Source: Coffea arabica (lineage: Eukaryota; Streptophyta; Magnoliopsida; Gentianales; Rubiaceae). From it: a stretch of DNA of 64,000 bases. This document shows positions 12,550 to 26,300 of the stretch, one piece after another (within the stretch, counting starts at the first letter, position 1; each line of letters begins with the position of its first letter). Made by a program: the position numbers and the translations under genes. Below the pieces are notes generated by a model. The model saw only the letters and a program-made list of their open reading frames with translations, was not told the DNA's origin and ran no database searches. The stretch covers positions 3,660,501-3,724,500 of the forward strand of contig NC_092317.1 of the NCBI RefSeq assembly GCF_036785885.1, read 5' to 3'.

Positions 12550-13927
12550 GGTTAAATTTAGATGCAAACTTAGCCTTCCTCCCCAAAATGCCATCCTCAA
12601 AGTAAGCAATCACGTTCCCTATTCCATAGATGGGGATGCTCAGCGGTCTCAAATGTGACAAGAGGCGTCATTGCACAATCTATTGGCTATGTGACTTTCA
12701 CGTGTGTGCGGGACCAGATATGTTGATCCTCAAGCACGAGTTTAGCGCAGGGGCTGTTAAGAGTCTTGTCACAATATTATGCTTAGCATTGTTATGAGAT
12801 GAATTCAGATCTTTTTGGGAGAATGCATTACCATTATATGACAGAATTGATATGCTTGCAGGATTCAAGCAAGACTATACACATCAAGTTGGCTGCCTTC
12901 TGCACCATCTTCTGTTTAGAAGCTTTTGCTTTTATTTTTACTGATTGATGTTCTTTCTTTCCTTTTTTTTTATTGGGTGTAGGGAACGGATAAAAAATGA
13001 AAGGTGCCTTATTCTTGCAGAACTGAATCTCTTGCTAGAACAGCTTCGCATCTAGTTGCTTCTGTGTTACATGGAAAACTTGTTACTACTATATAAAAGT
13101 TTCAATATTGTCGTCTGCTTGTATTTTGCGCTCCCTGTTCTCTATTGGCATTTTACAGCTGCTTTATACGATGCCTTGAGCAGATTTAGCGGTGGCAGGA
13201 AGATGATATGATTGAATGGTAAGCTGGTGGGGCCTGTTTCAGGTACTGCTGGGACTTTTTGCAGCTAAAACGCAGAAAGTTGGGGGACAGTGGTTGGTAA
13301 ATCAAGAAAAGGAGTCCCCATAATTCAAAAAGCAGTTGAAGTAATATCTACTTTACATGCAAAATATTCTCAAGAAATCAGCCAAGCCCCCGTGACATTG
13401 GATGTGGAATACCATGAGTCGATTAGGGCCAGCAACCGCTAATGAGGAATTACATGTCTTAGTTTGGTTAACAACTACTTTTGACTGTTGGTAGATGCCC
13501 TCACCCTGGTGCTTAATTCCTTAACGAACTGGATTTGACAGGAGCAAACCAGGAACCTATATATCTATCTAACCAGCGTGAATGAATAACAGAAATGTCA
13601 AAAATCTGGGTGTGAAGCGACCCACTTTACATTTTGAGTTCCTTTAGTGTCTGTAAAATGAAAAAGAATCAGAAATGGAACGCCCAATTCACTGGATGGA
13701 ACGCCAAGACGTGGTTCTAAACACGTTAGTTATTATATTATGGCACAAAAAATTTGGGTCCGACAAGTTTAATGGTACTTTTTAGGTGCATTTTCAGGTC
13801 CAAATTAATCCAAGGACTCTGAATGTACAAATATGACAAAAGTTTCTTGAGAGGGGTAAGCACTATAGATCACCCGGGATGGGGGAAAAAATTAAAAAAG
13901 GTTTTATATAAACCCACATGAAGACAT
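12550..13927. other. Tail-to-tail interval between the DCN1-like and DeSI genes
   Basis: No coding gene is seen. The left part is presumably the 3' UTR of the DCN1-like gene, and the right part the 3' UTR of the convergent DeSI gene. A polypyrimidine-CAG acceptor-like site near 13020 could reflect 3' UTR splicing, but this is speculative. Confidence 0.5.
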
Positions 13928-15400
13928 CTAGGAAGAACTAGAGCCAGGAATCAATGGTGAAGATGGAGGATGAGAGGTTCTACTTGGATCCCTATTCGTT
14001 GAATCTTGTGAGGATGAAGATGACGATGAACTTGAAGGCGAATTCGATCTTTTTGAGCGGCTCCTGAGTTTCGTTTTCTCGCTATCGCAGACCTTGTCTT
14101 CGATTGTGTGATGACCAACTTTAGTTGTGTTTAAGGTCACTGGAATGATACACTTACAGAAGAAACCTGAGAGCCAAAAGAGAAGATACATGATGTTTTT
14201 AACTAAATCCGACATGAATAGACTCCCAAAAGCTTCTGCTAATTCAGGTAATAAGCATCAAATCAAATGGTTGTTCGTAATCGTTCACACACACACACAC
14301 TCTCAACTCAAAATGCAGAACAACCAAAATTTATATCTTTTCGTAGACCTTGAAAGCTAGTAAAAAAATGTGATGGATTCGTGAGTTCTGGTATCCTTTT
14401 CAAACGGTAAGCAAAACTACTAGTAGTTTTTAGCCGAATGTTCTATTTGGTTTCTTCTTATAAAGAAGAAAAAAAAACTTCGAGACTCAATCAAAACCAT
14501 TTAAAAGCAAATTACAGCACACAGTTCTAGGAAGATTGCACAAAAATTTGAGATAAAAAAAAAAAAAAAAAAGAAAGCACAGAGAAAGAGGGAGAAGGTT
14601 GGGATGGAGGCTTTTACCTAGCTTGGCAAGGCGATTGACCCAGCTGGGAATTGGATTCCCAGTGAGCTTAATGCAAGCATCATTGCAGAAATGGTTACAA
14701 TTCTTGGTTATGAGATTGTACGCATTTCCTCTGTACTTTTCAGCAAGCTCCTCCATCACTCCCCTCACCTGCCCTGGTGTCATTTCCGTCCATCCCATCA
14801 ACAGCGATTTCCTAAACGTGAATCCATCGCACTGCTTTGGTTCCCCTTCGAAAATTCCGGTCGTCGGATACTCATGAGCTCCAAATGCATACTCCACCCC
14901 GTGAACTGCCAAGTTCCATCCCACCCACATGATCATTAATCATTTTTACTCTGTTTGTAACCTTTTCCTTTCCTTTTCTATCTATGTAGTTATTCCTTTT
15001 CTCTCTTTGTCCCTCCTGTTTAAGCTTTCCTACGGTGTAACTTGTTGCAATTGAAATAATCAAAGAACACTTTTCTGCTCAATCTAATCAAATTCTATGT
15101 GGGTTTTCCTTTTCACCAACTATCAAGCCAATGTAGATCTGAATTTGCATAGATTCAGAGCCATAGATAGTAGCATAACAGTTACGCCTTTCAGTTAAAT
15201 TTTTTTAAAAAAAAAAAAAAAAAAAAATTCTGCCAAGCTTGAGAGAAAAGCAAGAATGAATTCTGACCTTGAACTCCGGAATGGTAGACCCCGAGGCCGA
15301 GCCAATAAGCATACCCATTAATGGATGTAAGGTCATAAACATTCAGGTTCACTGGCACTGTTCCGCGGCCATTTTTAACTGAACTTTTTCTGCACAACAT
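13928..15400 (-). CDS. DeSI-like protein (PPPDE thiol peptidase)
   Basis: This is a PPPDE-fold cysteine peptidase of the DeSI family, whose studied members remove SUMO or ubiquitin or act on palmitoyl thioesters. Three coding exons on the minus strand, 15400-15268, 14905-14618 and 14166-13928, give 219 residues. Catalytic His is H40 in GVYHSGV and catalytic Cys is C114 in the NLITKNCNHF motif; the intervening YAFGAHEY segment is typical. The tail after residue 140 carries the usual hydrophobic Cys-containing stretch (FFCKCIIPVTL), then a Ser-rich region with a run of nine Ser. No signal peptide is seen. Synteny suggests it corresponds to Arabidopsis At1g80690 (from memory). Substrate cannot be inferred from sequence. 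Confidence 0.93.
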
Positions 15401-17830
15401 TCTTGAATTTACTCTGTAGTAAAAAAAAAATTTTGACGAATATGCAAGAATGAATATATCTATATATATATATATGCACTAAAATTTGAATCTTTATTTG
15501 ATGAAGAAGAGAGAAAATTGAGTTGAGCAGCTTTCGTGAATGTTATCTGTGAGTACAAACCGGCGGCATATCAGTGCCGCAGCGTCCAATTTTGGCGGAC
15601 GGGAAAGAATATATAAAATCTCGGGGAAGGAGAGAAATGGCCCTGAGCTTGAGTGGGAATTACAGCAAGGACCTGAGGTGATTGGTTGGAATCCCAGCTG
15701 TGCAAGTGTAATCTATATAATTTTTTAAAATTTTGAAAATTCTTTTTGGGAGAAAGTAACGTACACTCATTATGAGAAGTGGTGGCAGGATGTTTATTTT
15801 ATTAGATTAATTAGGAGGTTAGATAGGATGGCGAAGGGGGTTTATGAGGATTTTGATTATATTAAGGTATGATTATCTGTGATTATTATTGTATACAGAT
15901 TGGTGCAAAGAATTGACAGAATGTGATGATCCCTGGTGCAGAGTAAGTTGGTGGGACTGGGCCATGCAAGAATTGATTTTTGATAATTCTCCTTGTCCTC
16001 CTACATCTTCTTCAACAAGCTCTTTCTTTCTTTTCCTCCCATTGCAATTAATTTCACAATTGGTAAGTGAAAAATGCAGCATCCTGATTAAATCTCTAAT
16101 AGGGTAACGGCTAATCCACAATTTAGACACCAACCTCGGAATCAAAGGTTTGAAATTCTGAAGATAATAAATATGTGTGTGTGGGTTTTTGTCGGACAAA
16201 TCCTTTCATATGTCCAAGAGAAAGTCAGTAGTATATTGGTTTCTCGTCCCCTTTTTTTAGTTCTATGCCTTGATTCTGACTCATGTTAGTCACGGAGTAG
16301 CTTCATTTGTCAACAGTCAAAGCCAAATCAAGAAAGTGAATTTGTCGAGAAAGATTTGCTTAAACAATTAGCATAAGTGAAACGTGTATTCAAGATTTTT
16401 CAATATTAGCTAAGTAGATCTTGGCTTAATAGTTAAAATTGAGATTTCAAGGTTCAAAAATTTTAGATTCAAATTCATCTTTTCCATTTTCGTTTCTTAA
16501 ACACCACCTTCCCCCTGTTTTTAAAAAAAAAAATTAGAAAAAAAAATCTCAAGATTAACGTCCTAACTCAACCCAAACGTAACACCCAATTTTTTTTTTT
16601 TTTTAAAGGCGTAATATTCAAATTTTTGTTGCTCTAATATTGCAAATGGACGGCAAGTGGTTTTCTAATTAAAATCGCACACAACAATCTTAACAAGAGA
16701 ATGGAGCCTCTTCCACCCTAACACACTGTTTCTGGCTAACACGTTTGTTTGGATAGAGATTATTAGCCAAAATTTATTTGCTTGTATTATCAATATATTT
16801 TTCAATCATATCAAAAAAGTGTTACTGTATTTTTTTTTTAAACAAAAAATTATCCCAAATGATCTACTATTCAAACAAACTTGACGATTAGTTTTGGTCT
16901 CATCTCGCAATCGACATTAGCTTTGCTGATGTAATAAAACCTCCAAGCACCACCATAATATCTCCATAATCACCATTGTTAATAGCATGAGTGCCACCAG
17001 CCACCACTTACTACTGCTTGCTTCATCTCATAGTTTTATCTTATCCTGAGGTACTCATTTCATAACTACCATTGCACCAAATCAGGTTGGAATAGTAGGT
17101 CCATTTTATGCTAATGCTGATTGAAATTGTTTTAGTACTATTGATGGTTCGTTTGAAAAAAGTGGCAGCACATAGGAATCGAAAAACCATAATGTCGAAT
17201 ATCATTTTCTTTTCTTTCTTAGGAATAAAGACCTCATTGGAACTCAAATATTGCCTCAGACATCGATTGAGGCTTCAGATACAATTTCAGGAGTGGGGAC
17301 GGGAGAGGTAAGGAGAAATAGGTGATGGTCGAAGTGGGTAAAAATTAAAATGACTATTGATTATCATCTCAGTACAGCTTAAAAAACAATTTGGAGAAAA
17401 TCGGAATTCTTTGTGCCCAAAAGAACCTTGTTTTATCTCCATGTTTAAAAAAGAAAAAATTGTTCAATTCAATCTTTCATTCTCTAAAATTAGCACGCAT
17501 ACTCGGTATGCTTATGAACATATACTTCTTGCTAAAAGATAGATCATGTCCAAGCCCCGATTTGGTTGATCCTAAAAGCTACATACAAGATTTGAAGAAA
17601 AAAATAAGGGACTTATTCTGCCAAGTTCAGAGACTAATTCAGCCAAATTGGCAAAATTTCAGAACTTGATGGACCAAAGCTGCAAAATTTGGAGCTCGAA
17701 TTCTGATCTTCCGGTCCATTTTCTCCGCCCAAAAGCGAATTTAGGAGTAGCACTAAACAAAATACCTATTCGGCATTCTCCACCCAAAAAACAAGCGTTG
17801 TTCCCTCTGTGAAATGCTGATGACTGAAGA
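15401..17830. other. Divergent intergenic region between the DeSI gene and the unknown mitochondrial-type gene
   Basis: No gene is supported. It contains the DeSI leader (about 15401-15540), a TA microsatellite near 15460, A/T-runs, and a short MITE listed separately. A stretch at about 16410-16480 resembles a decayed tRNA-derived SINE (box A-like GGCTTAATAGTTAAAA and box B-like AAGGTTCAAAAA), too degraded to call. Confidence 0.5.
16743..16880. mobile_element. 138-bp MITE, TGTTTGGAT-type terminal repeats
   Basis: Terminal inverted repeats GTTTGTTTGGATAG (16743-16756) and CTATTCAAACAAAC (16867-16880) match at 13 of 14 positions. The interior is AT-rich, with the GTGTTACTGTATTTTT phrase that recurs in the element at 34144-34303. 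No target-site duplication was evident. Confidence 0.55.
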
Positions 17831-20208
17831 ATGAGAAGCAGGGGACAGATATGGGGCCTATTTTCAAAGCGATTCAGACGCTTTCAAAGCAGACCCTTTT
17901 GCACCAACAAGCCCTCCAACGCTAACAACAAGAATGGCACTAATATTATTATCAAGGAGGAGGCTAATGTTGCTGATGAGGCTTCTTCTTCATCTATAAG
18001 CCGACAAGATGCCTATAAAGAGCTGGAAAACCTCAACTTCATGACTGCTGCAAAGATTCTCTTTACCACTCCCCCCAAAAACAAGAAATTTGGGTACAGT
18101 TTGTAGGGAGTGCATTCATTTTACTTAATACGTGTTAATACGTGGCATGCTATTAATCTGTGTTTCTTGTTGATTTCTTTTAGGCATTTCACCGAACAGC
18201 TTCTGCACATGTATTTTTGAATAAATTGTTAGTTGGATCATGGCAAAGTTTCCATTTCTATGGGATTGTTGTGAGTATTCCTTTTGCGAAATTTACCTAC
18301 GACTAGTCTCACAAGAATGACTAATTTATGTTCAGAAAGAGGCTTTGCTAGCATTAGCAAACTTTATGGCGAATTTTTTGTGTTGGGGACAGTCAATGCT
18401 TGAATTCGTTGAAGCTTATATATATTCTTGGTGCCTATTCCCGGCAATTGTTTTCGAGCCTTTGAAGGTAATGGCTCATTCCTCGATTGGGCAGTGCTAT
18501 TACAAGTCTTCATAGCTTTTCTGTAGTTTGTCTGCATATTATGTAAAGATCAAATGGAATGCTAATTCAATAGTTATTGAACAAAAGAAGGGTTGAAGTG
18601 ACAGCAGAAAAGCATAAAAGAGGGAATCAAGGGAAGGACAAATTAAACAAAATTGCATCATCTGAATCTGTTGCCTTCTCTTATGCTTGATATCTTGACC
18701 CCGTAATCATGGCCTATCGAGGGAGTTGGTAGACTCTCATATGATTTCCATACGAGACTTCTCAAAGCATTTTTATCGGTGTTCATACTATTGCAAGACG
18801 ATTGGTGACCTTTTATGTTTTGCTGGAAAATGGCATTTTTGTTACCATTGCTCCCGCATTCTCCTTATGTATTTCTCATTGATGGTCAGGCTTGACTTCC
18901 ATCTGGTACAACTCTTCTTTGCCTGCTTGCCATCATTGGGTACTTACAATCACAAACTCTCACTGTATAATTGTTTTGCAAGTTGATAAAGGTGTTAATA
19001 TGTTTTTGCTGTTTTCCCTGGCAGCTGTATATTTGGTGGCTCAGTATGCTCGCTCAGAAATGAGAAGAATGGATGCGGTATGACAACCTTATCTTTTCAC
19101 TTCAATGGCACATTGCTTTGACAGTTTTGCTTTTCAATTATAGCACAAGCTTCAGCAAATCATGACTTAGTTGATGATGTGAGATTTGATTGAACAACTT
19201 GAGACTAAAAATTGCTGTTTTGCACATTTAAGAGTCAAGCAGACATTGAACCATTTTTATCCGATACATCACGGTTTTCAACATAAGATATAATTGTTTT
19301 CTGAGGTTTTAGATTATTAATAATGTTGGCTGTTGACGAGATTGTTAATATACTCGTCATTTTTGCTTAATGTCAAATCAGCTGGAATAAAAGGGTACAA
19401 AACTTGGTTTCTGAATTGATGGTGTTTATGTTTACTGGTGTGGCTGTTAGGATTTTCTATTGCAGGCTTCCTTCATTACTAAATTCTTCAATTTAGGTTA
19501 CGACTGGATTGCTGCTTTTTAATTGAAATTAAAAACGATAGAAAAGAGTAAGATGTTCAGCAACAGATTCCGGATTAACTAGAAGTACCTATTATCCTTA
19601 AGTGATATCGATCATGAAGTGATATTCCAATGAATTGATCTCTTTCGCAAATACTTCCTGTTTAAACTGGATATGATATAAAATACTTTTCAAACTTTTC
19701 TCCAAGACCTTAAACTCTTGAGCAAGCAATCCATAATCTTATTGTGTCAAGTTGTAGTTTTGCACTGTAAATTGGCTTCTTGTTGATTATGCTCCCACTG
19801 AAAGTGCAACATCAGGAACTGGAGGTGAAAAAAAAAGCTGAAGAAGAGGCAAAAGCAACAGAGAAGGCTGCCGAAGAACAAGAAATGACATCTGATCCAC
19901 AGCTTTTGGCAGTAAAGGTGAGACTAGATAAGCTGGAAGAGACGGTGAAAGAAATTGTGGTGGAATCAAAGAAAAAATCAGCCGATCCCAGAGATAAGGG
20001 TCAGGTTGATGATGGTGGAAGAAAGCAACCAACAATGGTTAAACCCAACAATAGTGCAGGGGATGCCAGTTCTTCTAATGCTGCTAAGGGCAGCCCCAGC
20101 AAAGAGGCTGGCGAGGGTAGGACACCATCCACAGCACTCACTGATGCTTCGCGGGGTGATCAAAAGTCCAGCAAAAACTACGAGCCCTCTTCTGATGTAA
20201 AGAAGTGA
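17831..20208 (+). CDS. Conserved-type plant protein of unknown function, probable mitochondrial membrane protein
   Basis: I do not recognise a named family. Four coding exons, 17831-18093, 18890-18939, 19025-19077 and 19816-20208, join in phase to 252 residues. Residues 1-25 are rich in Arg, Phe and Ser with no acidic residue (MRSRGQIWGLFSKRFRRFQS), as in a mitochondrial presequence. Residues about 40-85 are polar and contain SRQDAYKELENLNFMTAAK. One hydrophobic segment (about 90-112, FHLVQLFFACLPSL then AVYLVAQYA) is the likely membrane span, and the following RSEMRRMDA is positively charged. The last exon is a Lys/Glu-rich coiled coil (about 123-180) and a low-complexity Ser/Lys tail. Consistent splice phases and a clean frame across four exons argue that it is real. 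It may be the counterpart of At1g80700 by position; function is unknown. Confidence 0.8.
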
Positions 20209-21151
20209 AGAGTGATTAGATTGAATTTTGATCGGATTTGGCAAGCCTTTTATACATCGGCAAAAAACATTTTTGCAACAAGAATTGGATGGAAATTCGG
20301 AGACTTGTAAGAGCCGGAGAGGTAATGAGCATATGTGTCAATTGCTCGGATAGATTGAGAAGTAATCATGTTTGAGGGACCAATGCTGTACGATCACTGG
20401 AAGGCCAACCTAGGCGGGCTTTAGACATCTAGAATCTTAAATTTCTTGGAGGCTCTACATGGAGCAGTTTTGGTGACTTTAGCTTTTCCCAATCTTTTCA
20501 GGAGTTCATTTGGATTTCATGGCTCTACCTTATGTATAAGCGAATATGCATTTTGAAAACCATCTTCGTTACTTCACAGTGCAGTAGTAGTAGAAAATTA
20601 GAAATTTGCAAATCTATTGCTCGTCAGGTGAGATAAAGTAGAATTATGCACTTTATGAACAAATCACTAGGAATATTCTTCACAATGTGGCCGATGGTCA
20701 TATGTATGTATCTTGATTATCCTCCGGCCACACTCCCATCGTAAAAAAGAAAGAATTCTCTTCAATAGCAGTTGCTGCCTTGCTGCATAGTACCTCCAAC
20801 GAACACTGGTGCATGCATGCATTTGGGTTAAAAACAATTATGTTGTTACAATTTTTTTGATCCTTTTTATCGCAATCTTGGATTCTTTTAAAATAGTGCA
20901 ACTGCAATATTTGGCAAGTACCCAAAAAAAAAAAAAAGGACCAACAGGACTTGGTCCAAGATATTTCAAGCCCATTAAACCCAGCAAGCAAAACGATTGC
21001 TCAACAAAATCACATTTCAATTTGCGTTACTTGTCTCTGATGTCGTTAAGGCTGGAGGGCCAGCCAGACAGGTGATAAACCCTCCTTAAACCCTCAACCC
21101 ATCATCGGACTTGCCACAGACCTCACACAGTAACACACACACACAGGGATA
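20209..21151. promoter_or_regulatory. Intergenic with promoter and leader of the MAM33-like gene
   Basis: No gene is seen. Two telo-box-like AAACCCT motifs (21078-21084 and 21088-21094) lie about 60-75 bp before the start codon. Such motifs are common in plant genes for translation and mitochondrial biogenesis. A short CA run precedes the ATG. Confidence 0.5.
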
Positions 21152-23356
21152 ATGGCGCATCGCTTAGTGAGACCTCTACGAGGGACCATGACAAGACTTC
21201 TTCAGCAGCTACAGTTGAAGCCCTCCAGTGCACTGAACCCGGCAAACTCAAGCAGAAATTACATATCAGAGATGCGAAAAGAAGCATTTGAGGGCAATAT
21301 TCTCAGACTTCTCCGCAATGAAATCCAATACGAACTCGACCACTCTCCTCCCTCCCAGGTACTCATTTAACCTCGTATACTATTATTCGCTGTTACTGTT
21401 ACTGTTTCTGTTTCTCATCAATTTCCCTTGCCAAGAACCAAAGTTCTGTTCTTTTATACCTGAATTATTCCGGGGTTACGGTTTACTCATTTCTTCTCTC
21501 TTTTTTTCTTTTTTTGGTTAATTGACCCTCTATTTTTTTCATCAACTGTCCTTGCCAATAGCTAAATTTTTGTTCTTTGTCGCTGAATCATTAGGGAGTT
21601 AGTGTTTCACTTACCAAAACCCCCTACTTATTTAATCTATCTTTCCAATCCTTATTGCTGAATTATGTGAAGCTTCGGTCTTGATCATCGACTTTAGGCT
21701 GTTTGGTCGCCTCTGGAGAAGTTTTAATTGTTAGGGATGTGGGATGCTTGCCCGATCGCCTTTCTCTTATATCCCTTGGCAAGATTTTAATTGGTGAAAT
21801 AACATAACATGATGTTAAAGCAAATCAGTGATGGAACTGGACCTAACAGGAATTCTTCTGTCTGCTAAATGGGAACCGGAACACATGAAGTTCTGTACAG
21901 AGTGGTATCTTATATTCTAAAACTGGTCAGCTAACAAAATACGAGTTCATACTAAATTTTCTGGGGTTAATTAATTTCTCCCAAGAGATTTGTACAAAAT
22001 ATATCGCCTGTAAAATCTAGAAGGAAGAGATGATTTTCAATTTTTAGGACAAGTTCGACCATTGTGAAGTAAATGTGTGCTGCTGCTGCCTTAGTCAAGC
22101 ATCATTCTCCATGCTATGCAATGACTGGTGAATTGTTGTTTTTAAATTAGTTAGAAGGTTAGTCCAGGTTACATGGCGCTTATTGTATCAAGTTTCCTTT
22201 GAGTTTGTTTCAAGCGGAGGTACCACTTATTAATCTTGTAGGACTGTGGCAGAGAACCTCTTCAAATATGTAGAAATATGAGGGGTGAATATGAGAAATG
22301 ACTAAATTGTGACGTTCAAGGAAATATGTAATTGACAATCACAATTGACGAAACAAATGAAGGGATAGAAGCAACAAAGCACATTCCAACTGATAATCTC
22401 TTATTGCAGCCTATTCCAGAATTTCACCTTTTTACAGTTGATGAAAGGCCTGGAGAGCAGTGGATCAGATTGAAGAAGAAATTTGGAGAAACTGAAGAGA
22501 TCAAAGTTGATGTAACAATGTTTGATGTGTCTATCCCAAAAAAGGAACCAGGTGGTGTTGTCACGGAGGATGACGTGCAGCTTCGCGTTACTATGATTGT
22601 CAATATCTGCAAGGGGGAAGGTGTTGATGTTTTGGAGTTTGTTTGCTCTGCATGGCCTGACACCATCGAGATTCGGAAAGTTTATGCTCGTGGACAAAAA
22701 CAGATTACAAGTCCACCCTACATGGGCCCGGAGTTTAAGTATGTAATTGTTTTGCTTTGCTTCTTGAAGTCATCATGATTTAACCGAACATGGTCCTTGT
22801 CTCAAGTGTTATTGGTACTTGCTTTCTTAGAACATGATGTTGTATATTCAGGAAGAAGGATGTAATGCTACCATTTTTGTGAAAGCTGGTGAGAAGTAAC
22901 AATCATAGCATACAGTATTTACTATTTGTATCCTGTATCTTGTTTGCCGCCTCAAGTGAAGGGAACAAAGAAATGGAAGCCAAAGAAAAAAGAAAAACCT
23001 GAAGAAATGGATTACATTTTTATTAACCTGTTGTATATGTATATATAAAATTTTCCTAATGGTACAAAACTATCTGAAAACCAGAAACCATGGTGTCCTT
23101 TTTCGTTGTTTCTCAGCAACTGAGGGTGGAGCTTTAGCCCTTCATATTATGCTTGTTCTGATTTGTATTTGTGGTTTTTTCTATATGCAGGGAATTGGAT
23201 GATAAGCTGCAAGATTCGCTTTATGATTATCTGGAGATAAGGGGTATAAATGATGAACTTGCTGCATTCTTGCATAGTTACATGAAGAATAAGGATAAAA
23301 CTGAATTTATTCGTTGGATGGGTACAGTCAAATCTTTTGTTGAGAAGAAACAGTAG
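21152..23356 (+). CDS. Mitochondrial glycoprotein family (MAM33/p32) protein
   Basis: This is a matrix protein of the MAM33/p32 (gC1qR) family, doughnut-shaped trimers linked to mitochondrial ribosome and respiratory complex biogenesis. Three coding exons, 21152-21358, 22410-22738 and 23191-23356, give 233 residues, close to the usual length. The N-terminus (1-45) is Arg/Ser-rich without acidic residues, as for a mitochondrial presequence, followed by AFEGNILRLLRNEIQYEL, a hallmark start of the mature domain. The acidic beta-sheet middle (FTVDERPGEQWIRL...EFVCSAWPD) and the C-terminal helix (ELDDKLQDSLYDYLEIRGI...LHSYM) are intact. The start has the context aATGGC. Arabidopsis has neighbours of this family both at At1g80720 and At1g15870 (recalled), so synteny alone does not choose between them. 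Confidence 0.94.
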
Positions 23357-26300
23357 TAGTAGTCAGGCTACACTTATCACTAGTTGCGGTATCTAGATCA
23401 TTTGATTGCAGTATAGGAAGGATGAGACTTCATTACTTGTCATCATCTTTGAATTTCACCTCAAGCGTAAGATGTGTCACCTCAATTTTAACATAAGATT
23501 GGAAGTAGGCTGACTTTTTCCCGGCTTTTCTATTGGCTGTTCAATATTCTTGGATTTTCTTATTCTTGTAATGTGGAGTTGAACATTAAAAAGATTCTGT
23601 ATGCTGTACAAGTCAATTTATGAAGTTCTGACACATTTCTCTGAGCAAATTTTTAGTTTGTTGCACAGCTTGATTGTTTGTTTAGATAACAGAATAATCA
23701 GTTTGATAGATAATGGAGATCATGATTTCTGACAAACCATATGAATGCAGCATCGTACTGTTTTATGTGTTTTGTTGCTTCTTATCGTCGCCCAACAAAA
23801 CTCATTAATGTCAGGGTATGTTTAGATTAGAGATGATCAATCGTCAATTCTCATGCCAGTGTCACTTATTCTCTGTTGTTTCCTTTTCTTTGTTTTTTCC
23901 CTTCTTCCTGAATATCGATTGAGTATTTGGTATGATAACTGGAGAAAATAAACACGCGGTTAAAGTTGTCAATAGGGAAGAGCTTACCTGTAAATTTTGA
24001 TATTACCAGCAATAGTCTTCATCAAGGATGAAGCATTTATTACCATGTTGATTGTTAATTTAGTACCTTTTAGAAACAACAAACGTGCTTGTGCACTGTG
24101 CCGACCTTTTAATTGGAGATTTGTTGATTTCGCCTTCTTTATAATAACCTCATTAAACACAAGGCCTCATTATGAGCATCTGTACATGATTCATCTTGGA
24201 TTTAGCCAGTATGAAGTACCTATTCTGCTGCTGCTACTATGGAAGTATGCCTATTTGCAGGTCCTTTGCCTTCTTTTTATTCAACAATAAAGAGCGGGGC
24301 TGTCTGGTAGGTACTTTTAGTTTGTCAACATCCCAAGATTGTACCAGGAATACCTTTTTTTTCTTTCATTTTTTACTCTCACTGATTGAAAAGACTGCCT
24401 AATTTTGCTCTGAATGTCGTGCTTGCAGTTTCTAATACTTTCACAGAGTTATTCTTTGGAGGTTAAACTTAGCAGTTTCATTTTTATTCAAGATATATAT
24501 ATATTTTTTTTTTTTGGGTGGGGGGTTGGTTCTCTGGAAGGAGCAGCTGACCCCTCATTTTCATGGGGTCAATTTAACTGAGGCTCCAGAGGGATAATGA
24601 AAGTTACTGAAGCTATGACCACATTTTACTCCAGAACAGGAGTCTCCACTGAAGTGAATGTAATGTTTTCTCAAGCTAGCTTTACAGCAATGGGCAGGTG
24701 CTGATGACATCATGCAATGGATATACTCTCCCAGTTTCAACAGGTGCTTAATGTTTGGTATGTGTGAAAGGATGTTTGATATCATCCTAAAACACAGTGT
24801 GTTTTATGAGGATAGGACAACCAGATAATTGGCCTTTCGTTAAAGAATAGGGCCCTCACCAAACATAATTTGGAGCCGCATAATGCCTGAAGAGAAGAAC
24901 CAACTTTCGTTTCCCCACCGTAGCATACGTTTGTTCGTTTCCCACCTAGCGTACACCCCTTGTTCCTGGTCTCTTGGTGTTGGACCCATGGTTCAAGTTA
25001 GTCAAAACCTACAGAATAATGAAGCAACACGCTTCTTCAGATTAGGGGGTCAAACTTCAGGCCACAAATCGATCCCTGATCAGGATTGTGTTTGTTGAGG
25101 CAAAAGGTTATTTTGATCTGAATGTATTGAATCGTTTTAGTACCACCGACTAACAAATTTTGCCCAGAGAAAGGTTGAAAAGAAGAAGAAGAATTGTTCA
25201 GAAAAAGGGATTCAGACTATGACAAAAGCTTTAAAATTGTTGACTTAATTTGGTATCTGTTATTTATCACGTCTCTAGTTGCTGCTTGGATCACATTAAG
25301 GACCCTGAAATGCATCTAGTCAGTTCTGTCGTGTACAACATTCTCAAGTATCTCAAACTCTCTTTCAAACAGAAAAATTGTACTCTTATGTTATTTCAAA
25401 AACACGAGCTACTGAAACATGAGTTTCAAAGATTTTGCATTGAAAATCTTGACACGATCAATTCCAATGCCTCTAACATGGCCCCATGCCTCCACCGAAC
25501 GAGCAAGAAGTTTATTATGATGGTAGTACAATTTTTTGTTTGCCCCCTCCTCCTCCTGCTAATTAGACCACATAACTTTACAATTTACAATTTTGCACGG
25601 TACCTTAGGGGGATGCCATTCTCTCAAAAGGGCTTGCTTGCTTTCTAATAGTGCTCGACTCTGAATTAGTCGAGTCGAGGGTTTAAATATAATCACCAGA
25701 CGACACTTGAAAGAAAAAATGAAAAACTTAACGAATTATTGGCCCCACATTTCTCTAAATAGATTTTGCCCAAAATTGGAGACATCAGTAGAGAGAGGCC
25801 TGTGACAAGTAGTACCAACATTGCAACATGCACATAGGGGAAATTTTTGAGTTAAACATTGTATAAAAAATGAGGGGGAGAAAAAGTTGTAAGTGAAGAA
25901 TTTCTACAATTTTTATTTTTATTTTTTTTTTTGCATTCTTACCATTAGCATCACCATTCATTCATTCAATTTCTTGCACTCGTTATCGTTTGTACAACTA
26001 CTACCAAGCCATTAATTTAAACAAGATTACGCATTGAAATCCTACTCGATATCAATTTAAGACTTCTACTTTACACTTATATATTTTTGGTCTGAAATTA
26101 ATTAGTTTGTGCACATACACGAATGATCTTTTAATGACATCTACCAGATCTTTTATTTGTTTCAAGAGAACACTACGGTTTACAGTTTGCATCGGACAAT
26201 TTAAGGTGGAAGATTGATGATTAATTTGATTCCATACACAAGATATCCTGTAATCATCTCATACCATTTAAAGACGTGATTTTAGGTAGTGGCAGAAAAT

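Noticed and set aside
14286-14303. CA/AC dinucleotide run next to DeSI exon 3
   Set aside because: Ordinary microsatellite inside an intron of the DeSI gene; no further significance seen.
15889-16107. Trp/Cys-rich open frame between the DeSI gene and the unknown mitochondrial-type gene
   Set aside because: No recognised domain, no extension in either direction, and an overlapping frame on the other strand of equal quality.
25250-25648. 132-codon open frame in the MAM33 to ZFP1 interval
   Set aside because: It starts at TTG, not ATG, has no family motif, low-complexity hydrophobic end and no splice context; most likely chance.
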